This document shows, one piece after another, positions 47,722-59,274 of a DNA stretch of 64,000 nt. The stretch is from NCBI GenBank assembly GCA_025506515.1, contig JACCIX010000895.1:137501-201500 (forward strand), given 5' to 3'. Source of the stretch: Flaveria trinervia (Eukaryota > Streptophyta > Magnoliopsida > Asterales > Asteraceae). Position numbers and translations under genes: made by a program. Numbering within the stretch: the stretch's first letter is position 1; every line of letters starts with the position of its first letter. The notes beneath the pieces were generated by a model. It was given only the letters and a program-made list of their open reading frames with translations, did no database searches and had not been told where the DNA came from.

Positions 47722-48612
47722 TTTGGACCAAAAGAACCAATGAGCCAAGATCAGAAAATCTCTAAGTCCCACACGGTATCACAACAACTGCTGAAAGCCT
47801 CATCAGTAGTTTGACAAGTGCTGAAGACTTCAACAGCTGAAGATCAAGTGCTGAAGACCTTAACAGCTGAAAACCAAAGTGCTGAAGTACAACAGCTGAA
47901 GAACACAAGTGCTGAAGCTGAAAGACCAAAGTACTGAAGTACAACAGCTGAAGAGTTCACAAGTGCTGAAGATCAACAACTGATGTACAAAGTCTGAAGA
48001 CAAAGACTGAAGACATCAGCTGATGATATCTACTGAAGTCATCAGCTGATGAAACGCCTGAAGGTCAAAGTCTGAAGACCAAGTACTGAAGCCTCAGTAG
48101 TTTGTCACAACTGCTGAAGAGTACTTCTTCAGTAGTTGTGATATCAGTAGTTTTATGTTTTAGTTTCAGTAGTTTTGTAAAACGACTGAAGAGCTTGTTC
48201 TTCAGTCGTTGTAGTTTCAGTAGTTTTATATTTTGTACTTAACTTGCTGATATGTTCTCAGTAGTTGTGAACATTTCAGTAGTTTGTTAAGAATTAGTTA
48301 TTTCTGTATTGGATCTGCCAGTTGTCACTTTCCGTGATAACAGCAGTGACTGTTGCACTCTATATAAGGAGTGACAACCTATTGTAATTGTGAGTGATTG
48401 AGCAATTGAATGGAATGATTAATTGATTCGATTAGAAATATTCTACATCTATAAACATTCCTAGAAATCAGAAATTCATATTCTCTCCCTATAACCGTAT
48501 GCGATCTTAACGCTTACAAGTATCGATTGCTTGCTACAATTTGTCTAATTCGTGTTTGTATTCCGCTGCTTTATATTCTGATACGTCAAACTTGTGATCA
48601 CTGATCCTGTCA
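47722..48612 (+). repeat. 5' LTR of C1
   Basis: Starts TTTGGACC (one base short of the TGTTGGACC of the 3' LTR) and ends CTGATCCTGTCA. The first ~570 bases are full of CTGAAG and TTCAGTAGTTT words in opposite orientations that can form many small hairpins. Confidence 0.92.
48361..48367 (+). promoter_or_regulatory. TATA box in the C1 LTR
   Basis: CTATATAAGGAG, conserved at 59917 in the 3' LTR, about 250 bases before the LTR end. It is the likely start of element transcription. Confidence 0.6.
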
Positions 48613-48614
48613 AA

Positions 48615-48630
48615 TGGTATCAAGCGCAGG
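48615..48630 (+). promoter_or_regulatory. C1 primer-binding site
   Basis: TGGTATCAAGCGCAGG two bases after the LTR. The first eight bases match the initiator tRNA-Met site; later bases diverge or lack one G. Confidence 0.65.
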
Positions 48631-48850
48631 TTAATCATTGATCGATCTAATAATTGATCATTGAAACTGCTATTCAAGATCCAAGTTTGATTGAATTAGC
48701 TTTTGTTTTTGCAAGAAACGGTTATAGAGATTGAATTTTTCTGTATTTCTGCTCATTCATCCTGAGATCTTTTCTTGGTTCTCATTGAGTTTGTTGTGGT
48801 TTGTCTAAAACTTCTTTTTAAACTTGAACTAAACTATTTTTGAACTGAAA

Positions 48851-50308
48851 ATGACCACTCCCTCCAATGATCCTCACAATACTGGTTCCTCAACCAAGCC
48901 TCCTATGCTGGTTAGGAATGAGTATAACATATGGCAAAGACGTATGCTCCATCACCTGTCTGTTAACAGCGCAGGGTGTTGGACATCTGTGGTACATGGT
49001 CCACACAAGCCTATGGTGAATAACCCGGAAACCAATCAAATGGTTCCGAAGAGAGGGAGCAATACTCAGATGAGGATAAAAAGTTGCTTGAGATTGATGC
49101 AAAAGCCCATGGAATTCTGGCCATGGCTTTGCCCAATGAAATCTATTCTGGGCTAATGCATCATGAAACTGCCCATGACCTCTGGATTGCTTTGAAAGAA
49201 CAATTTGGAGGAACTGATGAGGTCTTGGCAAATAATAGAGAAATTCTTGCCCACAATATGAGACATTCTCTCATAGAAAGGGTGAGACACTGACTCAACA
49301 ATATGAGCGGTTTTCTTGTTTGATCTCTGAACTAAAAATGGTCAAACTTGAATACACCAATATTCAGATGAATAACAGATTTCTCAGATCACTGCCTGAG
49401 AGATGGGACACATATACTATTGTCCTACGCTCCAGTGCAAGTTTGGACAAACTATCTCTCACCCAACTCCATGGGAAATTGCTCACTTTTGAGAGAGAGA
49501 TAGAACAGAAGAGAAAGCTGTCTTCATCTGGAAAGCTCACTGAAGACTTTATACAAGGCAACACTGCCTTGGTGGGTCATGAGTCAGAATATGCTTCATC
49601 TGAATGCCAGTATGATGAGCATATTAATTTCTCTTCGAGCACTTCTAATTCTGCATTTGTAAGTGTTGATGGTCAGTTTACTGGAGGTAATAATGACAAT
49701 TTATGTTTCATCATGGATGATCTCAAGGGGATTGCAGATGATGACTTAGAAGAGATGGATATTTTGAGCCAATGGCCTTGATAAATATCAGATCTCAGAA
49801 GTTCTACAAAAGAACTGGAAGAAAATTCCCAGGACTCTCTGGCAAAACCAAAGTTGGTTTTGACAAGAGCAAGTTGAGGTGTCACAAATGCCAACGGCTT
49901 GGACACTTTGCAAGAGAGTGTAGATCAACTGGATCAAACTCTACTGCACCCTTTGTGACTTTTCCTGGCAACAGTCAACAAAACAGAGGGCAACATCCTG
50001 TCACATCTAGTCATCATCCTCAACAACAATCTCCGGCATATTTTGTTCCTCAGGGTCAAATGCCTTATCAGTACCCTTGTTATTACATGCCACAGTCAAG
50101 TCAAGTTCAAGTTCCTATGACACCACAACCTCATGCATTACCAGAACCTCAGCCTTCCCTATCTCATCAACAACCTTCATCTCAACAACACAGCTTCTTC
50201 ACCCCAGGAGTTGTTGACTGGAGCAGTTTACCAGATGACTTGTCTGGTCATGATCAACTGTTCTCAGGTGCTGGTCAACATGGTGGTGACAGTCCCTTGG
50301 GAATCTAG
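48851..50308 (+). CDS. gag: C1 gag, in several frames
   Basis: Starts MTTPSNDPHNTGSSTKPPML. The Copia gag domain is readable in 49084-49781: LEIDAKAHGILAMALPNEIY, HETAHDLWIALKEQFGG, MNNRFLRSLPERWDTY. The zinc knuckle CHKCQRLGHFAREC (CX2CX4HX4C) is at about 49880-49922, followed by a Gln/Pro-rich tail. Frame changes occur near 49070, 49300 and 49780; the element cannot make full gag as sequenced. Confidence 0.85.
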
Positions 50309-50313
50309 CTCTT

Positions 50314-51342
50314 ATGGCTTTGGAGTCTGCTGATACTTCATCTTCCAATGCCTCTACACCTCAGGTATCACAGGTATCCTCTGAGGCAAAAGCCAAATTA
50401 TGTTCTGAACAATGCATAGCAGCATTTGCTTCCATTAGAGAAGCAAATGTAGCTTTAATTAATAAGAACATTGAGCTAGAACAAGTAATTTCCAAAAACA
50501 AAGCTGAGTTTGAGTTTGTGCTCAAAGATAAAATGATGAGGTTTATAAACTGAATTGCAAAATAATTGATGATAAGGCTAGAGAAGATGTACTTCTAGAG
50601 AAGTACAAAGATCTCAAAGAAACCCTTGCAGTTACCCAGGTCGAGTGTGATAGATGGGTACAATCATGCAAAGGTTTTGAAATGCTTCTTAGTAAGCAAT
50701 CTGCTTCAAATGTGAAGTTTGGAATTGGTTACAATCACACACTGCTCCACCTACAGATTTTACCCCAGAGCAGAGGTAGAATCTGATGGTGAGAGTGATA
50801 ACCAATCCATCAAGTCATGTGATCTACCTTCTGATACAGCACAATCAGAAGTAGCAGTCAGTATCAAGTCCTCTTTGAACCTATCAGCTGATGTTGATGG
50901 TCCAAATGCTGACATTCACATGATCAATAAGTTGATCAACTCAGGAGTCAATCCTGAAGGTCCTGAAAGGACTGGAGAGCAGGATTCAACTCCTGAAGTT
51001 CAAACTTCAACTGCTGTCAGTACTGAAGAGAAGAAAACTGGCAGTAGAAAGAGTTTGAAGACTACTAAAGATGCTGTCAAGAAAGCAACCAATGCTTCCA
51101 AAGCATTGAAGAACAAGTCTTCTGTTGCTTCACCATCTTTAGTTGATGATCAACCTAAGATGAAGAAGAAACCATGTGAAGTATGTGGTTTGTTCAATCA
51201 TCTTACAGATGATTGTTGGTACAAAAGAGGTTCCAAACTCAAACAAAAGGAAGAAATTAATGAGAAAATGGTAAAAATGAAAACTGAGTTTGAGACCACA
51301 TTTGTATCAGCAACATCAAATCCTGTAACCCTAAGTCCTTAA
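50314..51342 (+). CDS. C1 gag-pol linker with second Cys/His knuckle
   Basis: An alpha-helical, charged region (NVALINKNIELEQVISKN), then a Lys-rich stretch (KKATNASKALKNKS), then CEVCGLFNHLTDDC, which also fits CX2CX4HX4C. Split by a frame change near 50550. In Sirevirus-type elements an extended gag-pol junction is usual; the role of the second knuckle is unknown. Confidence 0.7.
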
Positions 51343-51502
51343 AGCAATCCAAAAAGGAAGGAGTTAAACAGGTGACAGCTGAGGGTGCTCAAAAGAAGAA
51401 GGTGCAACATAGGACCTTATCTAACTCCACTAGCAATGTGTCTGATGAGCTGAAAGCTTTATCACAAAATCAGACACAGCTGGTGATGATGGTACACATC
51501 TG

Positions 51503-52018
51503 TTGGGTAGAGTTAACCAACTAGATTCTCCTATGTTGAAACCACAGAAAAGGAGGTCTAAGCCAAAGGACTCCTCTTCTGCACCATCTTCTTCCTCTCA
51601 GGCTGTTGTTACAAATAAACATGCTAGTTTACCATCTATTGATGAGACCAGGCCCAAACCAAAAAGGTTTGGGTCTCTAAAACTAACTGATTGTTTATTA
51701 TTGCAGGGTTCTTCAACATGCCAAAATAGCATCTGGTATGTAGACAGTGGGGGATCTATGCACATGACTGGGAACATCTCTCTTCTTCATGACTACTCTC
51801 AAGGAAAGAAGGGATTTGTCTCTTTTGGCAATGATGCTAGGGGTTACATCATCGGTAAGGGCTTTGTCTCCAATGGAGAAATCAAATTTGATGATGTTAA
51901 TCATGTGGAAAATCTCAAGTACAACCTCTTGAGTGTCAGTCAAATGTGTGATAAAGGCCATGTTGCCCTTTTCACAAGTCAAACTGTAGGATTCTGTCAT
52001 CCAAAGTTTTGCCCTTGA
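51503..52018 (+). CDS. C1 protease
   Basis: The catalytic motif WYVDSGGSMHMTGN (about 51735-51776) marks a Copia aspartic protease; relatives usually have DSGCSRHM. GKGFVSNGEIKFDDVNHVE and LKYNLLSVSQMCDKGH are its usual downstream landmarks. A frame break follows at about 52010, before the pre-integrase segment. Confidence 0.88.
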   Translation: MGRVNQLDSPMLKPQKRRSKPKDSSSAPSSSSQAVVTNKHASLPSIDETRPKPKRFGSLKLTDCLLLQGSSTCQNSIWYVDSGGSMHMTGNISLLHDYSQGKKGFVSFGNDARGYIIGKGFVSNGEIKFDDVNHVENLKYNLLSVSQMCDKGHVALFTSQTVGFCHPKFCP

Positions 52019-53385
52019 TTGACAAGGTGTTGGATGATCACACTCTCCTGAAAGCCAACAGGACAGAAGAGTGTATGCCTTAGATCTCTCTAAGAAGATA
52101 GATCTCAAAGGCAATCCTTGCCTATTTTCCAAAGCCTCTTTTCAAGAATCTAAACTATGGCACAGGAGGCTTGGTCATGTTAATCTCAAAAACATGAATC
52201 AGCTTAGCCACATAGTTTAGTCAGAGGCTTACCAATAAAGGAGTTCCACTGTGATGAAACTTGCACTGCTTGTTTAAAAGGAAAACAGCACAAGGTCTCA
52301 TTTCCTCCTATTGAAGTGTCCAAGTCCACTGCCTGCTTGCAATTACTGCATATGGATCTATTTGGTCCTGTGAGAGTAATGAGCATGGCAAAGAAGAAAT
52401 ACTGTCTGGTAATTGTGGATGATTACTCCAGATTTGTATGGACTTTCTTTCTACATTCAAAGGATGAGGCTGCTCAGAAGATTATCCACTTTGTGCTGTA
52501 CATTGAGAAGCAGTATTCCCTTCCAGTCAAGTGTATTAGGAGTGATAATGGAACTGAGTTCAGAAATCATACACTTGATGACTTCTATCTCTCAAAGGGA
52601 ATCAAAAGGCAGTTCAGCATTCCAAGGACTCCGGAACAAAATGGAGTAGTGGAGAGAAAGAACAGGACCCTCATTGAAGCTGCAAGGTCCATGCTGGCTG
52701 ACTCAGGTTTGCCATTGACCTTTTGGGCCGAAGCTGTCAACACAGCTTGTTATGTGCAAAATAGAGTTTTAGTAAATCAGAGGTTGATGAAGACTCCATA
52801 TGAAGTTCTCCATCATTTGGCTCCACTGATTTCATTTTTCAAAGCATTTGGGTGTCCCTGTTTTATTCTCACACAAAGGATCAACTCCACAAATTTGATC
52901 CTAAGGTGGATGCAGGATACTTTGTTGGTTATTCATCTACTTGCAAAGCATACAGAGTCTTCAACTGCAGAACAAAGATGGTTGAAGAAACTCTACATGT
53001 TAAGTTTAATGAATCTCCAAAGGACAAGATTCCACAAAGTCCTGTGGAGTTATTTGATCTGGACATACTGCAATATGTTCCTTATCAAACTCCTGCTGTT
53101 GCTCCTGTCAACAGTTCACCACCTGGTGGTACTGCTGATGATGATGATGATTGCAGTACTCACCTCTTCAGGTTTAGTGATCAGCTGCCTGATTCAACTA
53201 GACCTGATGTTCCTGTAGCGCCAGTAGCACCATCCACAACAAATGCTGATGAGATTTCTTCGAATTCAACTTCCTTTGAATTACCATCCACTGATTGGTT
53301 TCAAGGAATGATTCACCATCACCATCTGTTGCTGCTGAACCGGCTACAAACACTTGCACAGATCTCATTGTGTATCAAGATCTGA
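52019..53385 (+). CDS. C1 pre-integrase and integrase
   Basis: The pre-integrase zinc segment (LWHRRLGHVNLKNMNQ, then CDETCTACLKGK) is in 52150-52300. The core in 52316-53218 has Asp in LLHMDLFGPV, Asp in IRSDNGTEFRNH and Glu in GVVERKNRTLIEAARSML. The C-terminal part DAGYFVGYSSTCKAYRVFN is in the next frame (52852-53385), so there is a frameshift at about 52860. Confidence 0.9.
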
Positions 53386-54101
53386 AGAATCACCCCATGT
53401 CTCAAATCATTGGTGATATCACTGCTGGTGTATCAACAAGAAGTCAATTGTCAAATTCTGCTTCTATGCTCTCTTCATCAGTCAGCAAGAGCCAAAGAAT
53501 TATCACATTGCTTTAAAGGACAATGGATGGGTTGATGCCATGCAGCTTGAGCTTCTTCAGTTCAAGAAACAGCAAGTGTGGGAACTGGTTCCTCTACCCT
53601 CCAGGTAAGTGTGCAATAGGCACTAAATGGGTGTTTAGGAACAAAACTGATGAAAATGGGCTTATTGTTAAGAACAAGGCCAGACTGGTTGTTCAGGGGT
53701 TTGCACAAGAAGAAGGTATTGATTATGATGAAACCTTTGCCCCTGTAGCCAGACTGGAAGCAATTCGATTGTTTTTAGCTTATGCTGCTTATCAAAAACT
53801 TAAAGTCTTTCAAATGGATGTCAAAAGTGCATTTTTGTATGGAAAAGTTAAAGAAGAGGTTTATGTATGTCAACCTCCAGGCTTTGAGGACAACAAACAT
53901 CCTAATTGGGTGTATAAGCTTGATAAAGCTCTTTATGGGTTAAAACAAGCTCCCAGAGCCTGGTATGAGACATTATCAAACTTTCTTCTGGAAAACAATT
54001 TCACTAGAGGCTCCATAGACAAGACTTTATTTATTAAGAAAGCTGGGCAGCATAATCTACTTGTTCAAATTTATGTAGATGATATTTTTTGCATCCTCTG
54101 A
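53386..54101 (+). CDS. C1 reverse transcriptase
   Basis: From GTKWVFRNKTDENGLIVKNK through ARLVVQGFAQEEGIDYDETF, VFQMDVKSAFLYGKV and LYGLKQAPRAWYE to the catalytic IYVDDI at about 54070. A frameshift lies directly after the YVDD box; thumb sequence continues in 54079-54786. Confidence 0.92.
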
Positions 54102-54984
54102 TCCAAAGTTGTGTGATGCCTTTACAAAGTTGATGCAACAGAAGTTTGAAATGAGTGCCATGGGAGAATTACAGTTCTTTCTGGGGTTGCAAATCAAACA
54201 AAAGGCTGATGGAATTTTTATTCATCAATCCAAATATACAAAAGATCTTTTGCAAAAGTTTGATTTACAAAACTGTAAGCCCTGTTCTACTCCCATGAGC
54301 AGCACCACACAACTGGACTCAGATCAGAAAGGTAAAGTGGTTGATGAAACACTTTACAGATGTATGATTGGGTCCTTGATGTATTTAACAGCTTCTAGAC
54401 CAGATATTATGTTTGCTACATGTGTTTGTGCTAGATTTCAGGCTGCACCTAAAGAGTCTCATCTGATTGCAGTCAAGAGGATCTTTAGATATCTGCAAGG
54501 CACTCCATCTCTAGGTTTATGGTATTCTACCAGACATTCTGGTAAATTAGTTGCTTTTTCTGACAGTGACTATGCAGGGTGTAAGTTGACCAGGAAATCA
54601 ACTTCTGGTGGATGTCAATTCCTAGGCAACTGCTTATTTCTTGGCAGAGCAAGAAACAGACCTCAGTTGCTACATCCACTGCGGAAGCAGAGTACATTGC
54701 TGCTGCAAGCTGTACATCTCAGGTACTCTGGCTTCAAAACCAACTTTTGGATTATGGCATTACAGAGACTAAGACTCCATTGTTAATGGATAGTGCTTCA
54801 GCTCTTTGCATTGTCAAAAATCCAGTCCAGCACTCTAGGACCAAACATAGAGATCAGACATCATTTTATAAGAGATTGTTTTGAAAAAGGTCTGATTGAT
54901 CCTAAGTTTGTGCCCAGTGCTGATGAGCTTGCAGACATCTTTACTAAGCCTTGGATAGTTCAACTTTCCAAAACCTGGTGTTAA
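54079..54984 (+). CDS. C1 RT thumb and RNase H
   Basis: FFLGLQIKQKADGIFIHQSK and YLTASRPDIMFATCVCARFQ close RT. RNase H follows: AFSDSDYAGCKLTRKSTSGG, then in another frame SKKQTSVATSTAEAEYIAAA and LLMDSASALCIVKNP, then HHFIRDCFEKGLI and ADELADIFTKP at 54870-54950. Two frame changes (about 54640 and 54840). Confidence 0.9.
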
Positions 54985-55765
54985 GGCTTGGTATGCTGCA
55001 GCTAGAATAGGTGACAACTACTGATGATCTCAGTAATTCATATTGATGATCATGAGTGCCTGTCACATATAAGTACTGATGAGCTCTTTTAACCTCAGTA
55101 GTTTTTATAACTACTGAAGGCTAAAAGTTCTCACAAGTACTGAAGTACTTCATCTGTTCTAAACTACTGAAGTAGTTACAACTACTGATGTAGTCATAAC
55201 TACTGAAATCAGTAAAAACAGATAAGTACTGATGTCCTATGAAACAACTGAAATCAGCCATAAAGACTGATGAATGTGTTGAGGACAGTTTGAAACAGCT
55301 GAAAAGCTAAGAATTGACGAAAACAGCTGAAGAGAACTTTCTCCTCAGTCGTTTGTACCACTGCTGTTTCATTTTAAACAACTGAAGCAAAACCACGTCT
55401 TCAGCAGTTTTATAACTACTGATGACCAATACCAAGTCTTCAGTTGTTTACAACAGCTGATGACAAAACCACTGTCTTCAGTAGTTTCATAACTACTGAT
55501 GACAAACACCATGTCCTCAGTTGTTTCAATCACCTGAAGTCAAAACCACGGTCTTCAGTAGTTTTCTAAACTACTGATGCCTAACACCGCGACTTCAGCT
55601 GTTTCAACGTCTGAAAGGATAATACCATGTCAACGGTCGTTTAAAACTACTGATGACTAACACCACATCCTTCAGTCGTTTCCTCACCCGTACCCTATAA
55701 ATACCCTTAACCTGAGCTCTCCATGCTTATCTTCTCAAACCTAACGTTCCTCTCAACAAATTTCC
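54985..55765 (+). repeat. C1 spacer packed with AACTACTGATG / CTTCAGTAGTTT hairpins
   Basis: From about 55015 to 55690 the spacer repeats a pattern of CAGTAGTT-loop-AACTACTGA, for instance CTCAGTAGTTTTTATAACTA at 55096 and further units every 60-70 bases to 55650. The same words fill the LTRs. A TATA-like CCCTATAAATACCC at 55692-55705, followed by a leader of about 60 bases and the ORF at 55766, could be a separate promoter. Confidence 0.75.
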
Positions 55766-56758
55766 ATGGCGTCTTTGCAAATTAAACCGCGACACAACTG
55801 TGTTGCCTACCTCACAAAATCGCCGATCTGGACTAAGTTCGATACTGCTATCGATCTTATGGTTCAGTCCCAATACAACAAGGCATTCCTTCTGAACCCC
55901 GTTTTACATACCGAATCCTTGAACCAATTTTGGATGAACGTTAATGTTACTACTGAGGAGAGCAACACACTCCCTCCGGTCGTCGTCAACAACAAAGAAG
56001 TAGTGATTACTCCTGCAACAATCCGTAAAATTCTTCACCTGAGTGATGCTACCTCTCCTGCTGGATATCCGAAGGGCACCATAGATCTATCATTTGCTCA
56101 GCATGGATATCAAGGTGATCTCAGTGCCACCACCATCATGAAGAAACACTTTAATGACGCTGAGCGCCTGATCTTTCACATGGTCAATGTATGTTTGGCC
56201 CCTAAGACATCGTCTTGGGATCAAATGTCCACCAAATGGCAGCAGGTATTGTATTCTATCCTTGAGCAACAACCACTGAACTTTTCAGAATTAATATTTT
56301 CAGAGCTCAAAGATATGGCTCAAAAACTAACTGCCAACCGTTGGATACTCTATCCACGGTTCATAATGGCCATTATAATAGACCAGCTTAATGCTGAGGG
56401 ACTTGTTGGCTTGGGAGTCCCTGCTACGGCTGTTTTGCCAGAAGTATACTCCCGGCACAACTCCGACCGGACACTCAAACTGGCTGCCAAGCTGCGAAAA
56501 CCCACGCAGCTGGAACCCACAGCCACCACCTCCAAATCCAATGTCCCCACCAAACCCACCAAAAAGAAACCCAAAAGGCTACTCAGGGAATTGAGTCCCC
56601 TGAGGATGCTCCTGCACAACAAACGCAGGATATATCCACTAGTCCAACCCCCTAGTGGATACCATGACTCCTCCAGCCACAGCCGCTCAGGCTTCCTCTC
56701 AACAGGAGCCTGCAGCAACCCAAGGGGCACCTACTTATCTGGGATCTTCCTCACTTGA
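55766..56758 (+). CDS. C1 post-pol extra ORF, function unknown
   Basis: 330 residues from MASLQIKPRHNCVAYL, sense to pol. The N-terminal ~230 residues look like a folded domain (KFDTAIDLMVQSQYNKAFLL, LNQFWMNVNVTTEESN, EVVITPATIRKILHL, WILYPRFIMAIIIDQLNAEG). A Pro/Lys-rich low-complexity tail (KPTKKKPKR) follows. No signal peptide. Similar products accompany many plant Copia elements and occupy the env-like slot of Sireviruses, but I know of no established function. The frame is lost near 56570-56660, after which related sequence goes on in other frames. Confidence 0.75.
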   Translation: MASLQIKPRHNCVAYLTKSPIWTKFDTAIDLMVQSQYNKAFLLNPVLHTESLNQFWMNVNVTTEESNTLPPVVVNNKEVVITPATIRKILHLSDATSPAGYPKGTIDLSFAQHGYQGDLSATTIMKKHFNDAERLIFHMVNVCLAPKTSSWDQMSTKWQQVLYSILEQQPLNFSELIFSELKDMAQKLTANRWILYPRFIMAIIIDQLNAEGLVGLGVPATAVLPEVYSRHNSDRTLKLAAKLRKPTQLEPTATTSKSNVPTKPTKKKPKRLLRELSPLRMLLHNKRRIYPLVQPPSGYHDSSSHSRSGFLSTGACSNPRGTYLSGIFLT

Positions 56759-59225
56759 GGAGATTGCCATTGAAGAGCACCATCCACCCCAGGTGCACAC
56801 TGCTTCTACCCCTGTACCCCAAACACCGCCCCTCACAGCCCAACTTTAATAGTTGCTCAAGTGCTGACTCAATTGCACTCCTCACCCCCCCCCCAGAAAC
56901 CACTTATTACTGGGAATACCTCTACAATTGAGGGGGAGGAACACAGTGCACCTGAGAACCACAGCACAGGGGTTTCCCAATTCTATCTCCTGGTGTAGAG
57001 AAGGAGCTTAGAATATCTAGTGAGGCTGCCACCTCCTCTGACTCAGCACATGACCAGAGTGAGGCTGGTAACATTGCTAAGACCTCCCTAGAGGCAACAG
57101 CTGATGATGGACATTGTCCTGAGGCTGGAAGTCCCCAGTACCAAGCACAAGGGGCACATGCACCAACTGGTCTACACCCAGTGCATGTCCATCCTGCTCT
57201 AAGCAGGAGGTCAGGTGATTCAGTATCAACTGATGATGACCTGAGCTTCTTCTTCGATGTAGTTGCTCAAAACACCATTCTAGAGGATGAGGTTAGCAGA
57301 CTCAAAGAGCTGCTGGCCAAGATGTCTCAGGATGCAAGTCCATCTGCCACCCTCATACACCCACAGATGGCACCTTCCCTTGAAGGTTTCCCAAACACAG
57401 AGCCACCCCAAAATCAACCACCCGCCTCTGCTTCAGGCCCTACTTCTCAGGAACAAACCCTCCTGAGCAAATAGGTGCTATACTACAAAATTCCCTCCCT
57501 CTCATCACCCCCCAAATCACTGATATAGTGATCAAAGCCCTTGATGAGAGGCTTTCCTCAACTTACAAGCCCCTGGTTGATGCTGCTGTCCACAAGACTC
57601 TTTCTGCGGTACCAACCCCTTCCTCCAATGCAACCAAAAAGGGGGAGAGTACTGCAGTGAAAGATAGAAAGAGGAAGAGATCTGAGGAAGAGGAGAAACA
57701 AGAAAAGCAACCTCTGCTCACGTACAAGCGAAAGAGAAGTGCTGATGATCATACTGCTGAAAAAATCCTTGGAGGAGCTGGTCAAAGAAGCTGACACCAC
57801 ACACAGCCGCTCCATGGATAAATAATTGACCAACTATTCAGGCAGGGGTTTGACACAGCCACACTGGATAGTGAGATCAGAAGGTTAGAGGTACAAGAGA
57901 TACAAACCCGATGGCAGGGTACGATGCTCTTGAGAAAGAGAGGTTGGAAATAATGATCCGCTTTATTGCAAAATACTTGGAAGATCATTAATGGAGATCC
58001 GCGCATGGTCCAGGGACAGCATTCTGGCTATAGCCACCAGAATCTGTCTGTCTGAGCAATTCAACAAAGGGATCATTGTGGAAGCCCTTGATGAGGCTGG
58101 GGCTGGCAAAGGTTAGAGATGGCTAAACTTACAAAAGCAAAATTAACTACAAGGATGCTAGATCAACCTTCCCTTCCACCCACTCAAACAGATCCTATCC
58201 CTCAAATCTCCCAACCAACCTCTAAGCCAAAATCCAAACATCCTCTCTCTTCAAAACCAATCCCTTCACCAACCAACCATCATCCAGTGATGTACCCCGT
58301 AGAAGGAGAGGGTGCTGAGGATGGAAGAAGAAGCAGAAGAAGAGGATGAAGATGATAGTCTGCCACTCTCTGCTGTTCTGAAGCTACCAAAACCCAGAGT
58401 CAATCCATGATCACACCTGACTCTCAAAGGAAATGGTCAGAGTCAAGATAGAAGAAGAAGAACAGCAGAAACAGCACGATGAGCAACTGTTGAAGATGGT
58501 TGACAAGGAATTTCCTCAGTCATCATCTATTCAAGCCATGAAAGGGCATGCTCAAAGGCTGTACACTCTCAGACACACCTTTCAGTATCAGAGGAGAGAG
58601 TGAGAGTATGGCCAGACCCCAGGGTGAGTTCTAGAATCCATAAAAGAACTATCCCACACAGATACAACGGCCAAGTACGAAAAACAATAGAATCTACCAT
58701 CATGGCCGTTGTAGTCTCACCTTGGAAATCATTGATGAATTCAAGAAAGCTCACCAAGCAAAGAAGACACCTCAAGCCTTACTAGAAAACAAGATGATTA
58801 AGAAGGGTTGTTATACAAAAAGCTTGAAGACATCCAAAAGAATGAGCTCCAGTTACTCCTTGAAGGCAACCATCCTGATGAATTTGTATACAGGGAGGTA
58901 ACTACGGTGGAGCTGAAAAATGGCAGGACCATGAAGTACTTATCAGAGTACTATGGTCCAGTTCTTCTTCGAAGGAGGAGCTGAAGAACTCTCTCAAGAG
59001 GAACAATTGTTCTCCTTGAGGCCTATGTCCGTGAGTCATACAGACTCATTATGGGGAAGTGAATCTCATGAATGGGATAACAACTCTGTGTCCAGTTCCC
59101 CAAAACAGAGTTCCCATTCATACTCTGCCAAACAAATATTTGAGGTTCTTCCCAGGCCGGAGCGTACATGGGTCATCTTCTCTACTGATCAAGAAGGAAA
59201 AAGACCAACATTTTGCCATCAATAA
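56759..59225 (+). pseudogene. Decayed continuation of the C1 extra ORF
   Basis: Open pieces in changing frames at 56655-56849, 57181-57474, 57528-57794, 58119-58349 and 58953-59225. The piece at 57181 has a leucine-zipper-like ILEDEVSRLKELLAKM segment; 57528-57794 has a basic DRKRKRSEEEEKQ segment resembling a nuclear localisation signal; 58950 onward ends in KQIFEVLPRPERTWVIFSTD. Composition (Pro, Thr, Ser, charged) suggests one long protein of perhaps 1,000 residues that is now split. Confidence 0.55.
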
Positions 59226-59261
59226 GTGGGAGTAAATAAGTTAGAGGTTTTGGCTGCATTG

Positions 59262-59274
59262 GTTCAGGGGAGTT
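59262..59274 (+). promoter_or_regulatory. C1 polypurine tract
   Basis: TTCAGGGGAGTT lies just before TGTTGGACC, the 3' LTR start; it primes plus-strand DNA in the family. Confidence 0.75.

Noticed and set aside
56350..56730. 126-residue minus-strand ORF
   Set aside because: Shadow of the plus-strand extra ORF of C1, produced by its Pro/Thr-rich codons.
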